Assembly (NCBI GenBank): GCA_019973575.1 | Contig: BPUI01000001.1 | Coordinates: 1,562,342 to 1,626,341, forward strand | Reading direction: 5' to 3' | Origin: Gemmatimonadetes bacterium T265 | Lineage (GTDB): Bacteria; Gemmatimonadota; Gemmatimonadetes; Gemmatimonadales; Gemmatimonadaceae | Length of the DNA: 64,000 nt | Part shown: positions 61,401-64,000 of the stretch, piece by piece | How positions within the stretch are numbered: the stretch's first letter is position 1 | How the letters are laid out: each line of letters opens with the position of its first letter | Translations under genes and position numbers: made by a program | The notes under the pieces: model-generated | Database searches by the model: none | Told to the model about the DNA's origin: nothing | What the model saw: only the letters and a program-made list of their open reading frames with translations

Positions 61401-62049
61401 CGACGCGAACGGCGCCACGGCCGGCGAACAGCTCGTCGCGCACTTCTTCCGCGCGGGACTCAGCGTCGACGACACGATCGCGGGGCGCCCGCCGGTCGCC
61501 TGCGCGGTCAAGGTCCGGCTCCCCGAGGCCGACTCGGCCAAGCGCGAGGTGGCGACCGGGCTGCTCAACCTCCCCGACTCGCTGCTCCACGGGCGGGGGC
61601 TGCGCCGCGGCGACGACGGGCGCCACGCCAACCCGATCGCCGAGTTCCGGCTCGCGGCGGAGGACGGCACCGAGGTGCCGTGGAATACGCCGCTCACGTA
61701 CGAGGTGCTGCGCACGCTCCGCGCGCCCAAGCTCGGCTTCAAGGCGGGCAAGCTGCCGGTGTTCGCGGCGTTCGTGCAGGCGTTCGGCACGCTCAACCTC
61801 GGCATCCGCGAGCTGGACTTCGTGCGGCTGCTCCGCCTCACGCCCGCGACGCTCGACGACGCGGAGCTGAGCGGGCGCATCCGCGCGGTGTTCTTCGGCG
61901 AAGGGTCGGCGTGGAAGGAGGCGCAGACCGAGGAGCGCGCGGACGAGATGCTCGTCATCGAGCCGTTCTTCGTCTCGGCGGCGAAGGCGATGCTGGAGTT
62001 CGGGCTGGGAGTGCAGCAGCCGCTGTTCACGGCGGCGGGGCGGGGGTGA
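58453..62049 (+). CDS. large protein with actin/Hsp70-like ATPase core
   Basis: The 1,198-residue protein has about 570 N-terminal residues of unknown type, with several beta-rich stretches. An actin/Hsp70-type nucleotide-binding domain follows, with phosphate-1 motif VDFGSTHTLAF (D583), a middle YASYPGVFSQNQREAF helix and phosphate-2 motif VDVGGSTSDFVIRR (D820), then FAGNVVNRIIGAD. The last 250 residues are helical and unknown. The general build recalls SrfB-type Hsp70-like proteins, but I cannot assign it. It starts at ATG 58453, 163 bases after the tubulin-like gene. It would hydrolyse ATP and might remodel or cap the tubulin-like polymer (inference). Confidence 0.82.
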   Translation: MTAPTTPSPAAPSAAPPFLPRLDPDFPAGARAARWSALGGDELVKFAGHITLPEDAVGPDKVERLSLPSPWARALLFEHTLLYRNPHPARAQIRGEWRGLLGLIALSELFGQGQLTVQHVPLRGTPLAEMYPGGWPAAAEMSLLYWNRQLVGSSSPVTLVFTGRRPLDPARVQLPFLRAGRLADPLEVYRPQPGEVASASARRVLLVLTAWVRRTYEAVRDRAALDAALGRLAGEGGGVSRRRRLEEELRAWYGECAATLGGEAEARERTAELELDAGAELFRAPLDFVHPLRVEAAVEPHPFALASAPATIVDPAGGRLLDRAGNPVHGRLPVRGAVEVDVAHGEVHGSVARTLLAGERRLALDDLFEERLIKLLAPDEEVDPAFARLLVAGGTRYFLPLRVEVAAGALDDATLATVTAEDRRDRGVVAVRLDLPLQGERVLRFEREYPRHGGVVEVALSNLWVWPNFERAGWKSYFWANAAPPAAASNAARFEPVAPAAGETRAEFAPDGAAGTRWGLSDRPLRLWQVTAAQGAARAGAGYGNGSAPVARGLLVVRPPNVTAPGAPDDLELWRKPWRVAVDFGSTHTLAFVKPKGADEARELPLANRTVRVLGPGRDVEFNFFTFRQEPATPPGAPTLLWMPADRPVNPRDFPHKRWLPGHGLAFYGTDVKGRSWTSLRSDLKWRPMAGGPEKLEADLAFKNYLSHFCLLIGAEAAAREARLETVYASYPGVFSQNQREAFEATLQAAVAAANPALPAGVEVNSDGEEETTNATPNGERAAEVQRIAVELPCDEATALEAYFAHRRVDVEGQGLFAVDVGGSTSDFVIRRVDAEPVYASIRFAGNVVNRIIGADRRTVEAVAYALRSDFVGLPAPQVERISRLLTDPEKRAVGAGLLIRTLAATGGDGETTRKFAKALLSAGPDGQRVLAAVAYLFATNAFFMGLMAYPMEPGREEEGYVLHLAGRGALLLDWISALRNARDANGATAGEQLVAHFFRAGLSVDDTIAGRPPVACAVKVRLPEADSAKREVATGLLNLPDSLLHGRGLRRGDDGRHANPIAEFRLAAEDGTEVPWNTPLTYEVLRTLRAPKLGFKAGKLPVFAAFVQAFGTLNLGIRELDFVRLLRLTPATLDDAELSGRIRAVFFGEGSAWKEAQTEERADEMLVIEPFFVSAAKAMLEFGLGVQQPLFTAAGRG

Positions 62050-62071
62050 CCGCGGCACGCACCGACGCTCC

Positions 62072-62095
62072 GTATACGTTGTAAACAGCGTACAC
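62072..62095. promoter_or_regulatory. AT-rich inverted repeat before the DUF5615 module
   Basis: GTATACG (62072-62078) and CGTACAC (62089-62095) form a near-perfect inverted repeat around TTGTAAACAG, in an otherwise very GC-rich region, 26 bases before the preferred start at 62122. It has the look of a toxin-antitoxin promoter/operator. Confidence 0.6.
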
Positions 62096-62121
62096 ATATG
62101 GACACGGGGCAGGGGGGCCGC

Positions 62122-62538
62122 ATGGCGACGGTCACGGCACGACTTGAGGATTGGCTCAAGGAGGACGTCGAAGCATTCTGGCAGTCGCACGGCGAGAAGC
62201 CCTCGCCCGGGCTCCGTCGTGTCGTGCAGGAGTGGTGGGCCGCCCAACGGCTACCTGCGATCACGTTCCGCGACGGGGTCAGCGGTCGCCGCGCCGTCCT
62301 GCGTGACGGGCCCGACGTATGGGAAGTGGTGCTGGTGGCCCGCGACTACGGCGATGATCGCCAGGGGCTGTACACCCATTTCGCCGGGTTCGTCGCGCCC
62401 GAAGCCCTCGACCAGGCGCTCGCCTACGCCGAGCGTTTTCCGGAGGAAGTCGCGACGATGCTGGCCGAGAACGCGCGCGTTGAGCGGCTGCTCGGGGGAC
62501 GGGGTGAGGCCGCCGGCGCGGACGTCGCCCGCGGGTGA
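62122..62538 (+). CDS. antitoxin-like partner of a PIN-like protein (DUF433-type)
   Basis: The 138-residue product starts ATVTARLEDWLKEDVEAFW, then has LPAITFRDGVSGRRAVLRDG and a helical end LDQALAYAERFPEEVATMLAENARV, which fits DUF433-like antitoxins found with DUF5615 toxins. The ATG at 62122 follows an AGGGGGG stretch; an ATG at 62098 is the alternative. It overlaps the next gene by four bases (GTGA), the usual antitoxin-first order. Confidence 0.72.
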   Translation: MATVTARLEDWLKEDVEAFWQSHGEKPSPGLRRVVQEWWAAQRLPAITFRDGVSGRRAVLRDGPDVWEVVLVARDYGDDRQGLYTHFAGFVAPEALDQALAYAERFPEEVATMLAENARVERLLGGRGEAAGADVARG

Positions 62539-62897
62539 CGTTCCGGTTTCTCTTCGACCAGCATGTGAACGGCCCCGCGCTGCACGCGCTCGGCGCGCAA
62601 GGAGTGGACGTCGTGCACGTGGCCGATGTGGGAATGGCACGTGCCGACGACGCGGCCGTCCTGCAATGGGCCCGGGACGAGGGTCGCATCGTGGTAACCC
62701 GCAACTACCGCGATTTCGCACCGCTCGTCGAAGCGCTCGCGGGCCGCGGCGAGTTGGTCCCCGGTGTGTTGTTCTTCGCGACGTCGGTGCGCCAGTGCGA
62801 CGTCGGGGCGCACGTCCGTGCCCTCAGCACCTGGATTGCCCAAGCCGAGACGGCGGACGCCAACCCCGTGCAGGGTGGGTTTGCGTGGCTCCGCTGA
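62535..62897 (+). CDS. DUF5615 PIN-like toxin candidate
   Basis: The 120-residue protein starts TFRFLFDQHVNGPALHAL with the first acidic residue. It continues VVHVADVGMARADDAAVLQWA and IVVTRNYRDFAPLV, as in DUF5615/Mut7-C-like PIN relatives, and is probably a ribonuclease held in check by its partner. Codon use is less GC-biased than in the flanking large gene. It ends 28 bases before the convergent unknown gene, with a GCCTAAC heptamer in the gap. Confidence 0.82.
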   Translation: MTFRFLFDQHVNGPALHALGAQGVDVVHVADVGMARADDAAVLQWARDEGRIVVTRNYRDFAPLVEALAGRGELVPGVLFFATSVRQCDVGAHVRALSTWIAQAETADANPVQGGFAWLR

Positions 62898-62925
62898 TCG
62901 GCCGCCCCGCGCCTAACGCCCGCAC

Positions 62926-63729
62926 TCAGGGGGCCGCGGTCGCCAGCAACTCCGTCACCAGGTCCTCCGGCGGGTACGCGTCCGCCGTGAAGCGCAGCGC
63001 GAGGTTCGCGTACGCCGCGCCGTCGTACGCGTCGCCCGCCGGGTCGGCCGCGAGCCGCACCCGCACCGCGGGCACGGTCGCGTCCTCGAACGCCCGCTGC
63101 ACCGGGTGGTGCGGGTCGGACGGGTCGAAGGCGAGCGCGAACTGCGCGTCGGCCGGGTCGCGCGCGCGCAGCCGGTCGACGAGCGCGGCGAGCGCCCGCG
63201 GCCCGAACGCGTTGTACGCCTCGTCGTCGTAGTCCGCCGCGCCCTCGAACCGCGTGGCGTGCACGACGACGAGCGGCGACGCGCCCTCGCGGTCCTGTAG
63301 CCAGTTGTCGATGTACCCCGGGGCGAAGGTCTGGACGCGCTCGGGCAACGCGCGGAGCGCGGGCGGGATCCGGCGCGTGTCCTCGAACTCGTCGACCACC
63401 AGCACCTGCTGCGACGCGTCGCGCGCGAGCACGAAGCGGAGCGCGAGCGCGTTGAGCAGCGACGACGCGCGGTCCGCGAGCGCCGGCGGCCGGGCGAGGA
63501 GCAGGTGGCGCGCCGACTCGGTGTGTCCGACCGTCGCGGGCAGTCGCAGCGGCCGTCCCGTGGCGCGCTGTTCGTAGCGAAGCGTCCCGATCCGCAGCGC
63601 CCCCGCCATTTCGGGACGCGCGCCCGCCCCTTCGCCGCGTGCCAGGTCGCCCCACGCCATGAGGGCGAGCGGGCGCCGGCGGACGACCTCGTCGGCCCGC
63701 TGCTGGAACGCGTCGGTGGGGTTGGACAT
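62926..63729 (-). CDS. hypothetical protein, 267 residues
   Basis: I recognise no family. The protein is soluble, with a mixed alpha/beta pattern: ASSLLNALALRFVLARD, then QQVLVVDEFEDTRRIPPAL, LVVVHATRFEGAADYDD, and FALAFDPSDPHHPVQRAF, then an end rich in Asp and aromatic residues. All codons show the strong G/C third-position bias of native genes. It diverges from hutH across 152 bases and is not clearly part of either the hut or cytoskeleton-like group. Confidence 0.65.
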   Translation of the reverse strand: MSNPTDAFQQRADEVVRRRPLALMAWGDLARGEGAGARPEMAGALRIGTLRYEQRATGRPLRLPATVGHTESARHLLLARPPALADRASSLLNALALRFVLARDASQQVLVVDEFEDTRRIPPALRALPERVQTFAPGYIDNWLQDREGASPLVVVHATRFEGAADYDDEAYNAFGPRALAALVDRLRARDPADAQFALAFDPSDPHHPVQRAFEDATVPAVRVRLAADPAGDAYDGAAYANLALRFTADAYPPEDLVTELLATAAP

Positions 63730-63817
63730 GCGGGGAAGGCGGGCGTCGCGGGCCGAGCCCTCGCCCGGCGGGCGCAGTCTACCCCGGCCGCGAACGGGCG
63801 GGCAAGCGCGCCGCGGC

Positions 63818-63823
63818 TATACT
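63818..63823 (+). promoter_or_regulatory. -10 box upstream of hutH
   Basis: TATACT is a near-consensus -10 hexamer; no good -35 is visible 17 bp upstream (GC-rich sequence). Transcription near 63830 would leave a leader of about 50 bases before the GTG at 63882, with a short CCGCC/GGCGG hairpin in it. Confidence 0.5.
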
Positions 63824-63881
63824 CTCCGCCGTCCGGCGGCGCACGATCGGCCGCCGCCGTCCGCGTCTTCCCCGACCCCGC

Positions 63882-64000
63882 GTGCCCGCCCAGCGTTCGG
63901 TAGCTCCCGCCCGGCCCCGCGACCGCCAGTCCGCCGGCGCCGCACCCGTCGTCGTCGGCGAGCCGATCACGCTCGACGACGTCGTGCGCGTCGCGCGCCA
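63882..64000 (+). CDS. hutH: start of histidine ammonia-lyase (truncated by window end)
   Basis: From the GTG at 63882 the frame stays open to the window edge and ends VVVGEPITLDDVVRVAR. This matches the N-terminal opening of aromatic amino acid lyases, where the pattern is roughly G-x-x-L-T-x-x-D-V-x-x-VAR. Only 39 residues are present, so the active-site Ala-Ser-Gly is not seen. The location near hutU and hutI makes histidine ammonia-lyase by far the best call. Confidence 0.75.
   Translation, partial: MPAQRSVAPARPRDRQSAGAAPVVVGEPITLDDVVRVAR

Overview
The window is very GC-rich (roughly 70-75% by eye), with third codon positions almost always G or C. It has many GTG starts, GTGA start/stop overlaps, and several apparently leaderless genes with a TAnnnT box six bases before the start codon. 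This style, together with the gene content (S9 and CocE peptidases, secreted M20 and MetX-like hydrolases, ABC-F, Uma2 proteins, PEP-CTERM), suggests a soil-type member of the Gemmatimonadota. That assignment is inference; the window has no rRNA or other taxonomic marker. I see no tRNA, rRNA, CRISPR array, transposase or prophage.

Layout. 0.1-4.5 kb: a GH172 glycosidase, a Ser/Thr kinase, a MerR/TipA regulator with a textbook 19-bp-spacer promoter, a dolichol/phytol-kinase-like membrane enzyme and a cold-shock gene with a consensus promoter. 4.5-8.5 kb: a TetR regulator diverging from an FAD aromatic hydroxylase over an AGTACA operator, a GNAT and an SDR, probably acquired. 8.7-21 kb: S9 peptidase, a VapBC pair, transketolase overlapping a secreted M20 amidohydrolase, Uma2, a large L,D-transpeptidase, a small PEP-CTERM protein, and an FKBP lipoprotein overlapping a CPBP protease. 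21-24.6 kb: a leftward operon of membrane protein, winged-helix regulator, UppS and DUF4173 protein. 24.8-32.3 kb: a beta-propeller lipoprotein, a GH15 glucoamylase and a cluster of toxin-antitoxin genes around an aldo/keto reductase. 32.4-47.7 kb: ABC-F, oligopeptide-binding lipoprotein, hybrid kinase, an AraC-type regulator facing a GGSQPWY-repeat lipoprotein, TPR protein, Beta-family protein, SDR, MetX-like hydrolase, three GNATs and CocE. 47.7-53.4 kb: histidine utilisation (Uma2, hutU, a HutG-like ureohydrolase, hutI, an alpha/beta hydrolase). 53.4-62.1 kb: an unusual cytoskeleton-like cluster. 62.1-64 kb: a toxin-antitoxin pair, an unknown protein and the start of hutH.

The most interesting part is 53.4-62.1 kb. 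A tubulin/FtsZ-like GTPase, a 1,198-residue protein with an actin/Hsp70-type ATPase core, a VWA lipoprotein, a four-helix membrane protein and a divergent single-pass protein lie together between hutI and hutH. The cluster is bordered by an array of ten 14-bp repeats, five in each orientation, and carries two copies of a REP-like inverted pair. It reads like a membrane-linked polymer or remodelling machine of unknown job.

A second window-wide signal is the heptamer GTTAGGC (or GCCTAAC), seen at least 43 times. It mostly encodes Leu-Gly through the otherwise rare TTA codon, or sits at gene ends, and it is missing from several stretches that may be imported.
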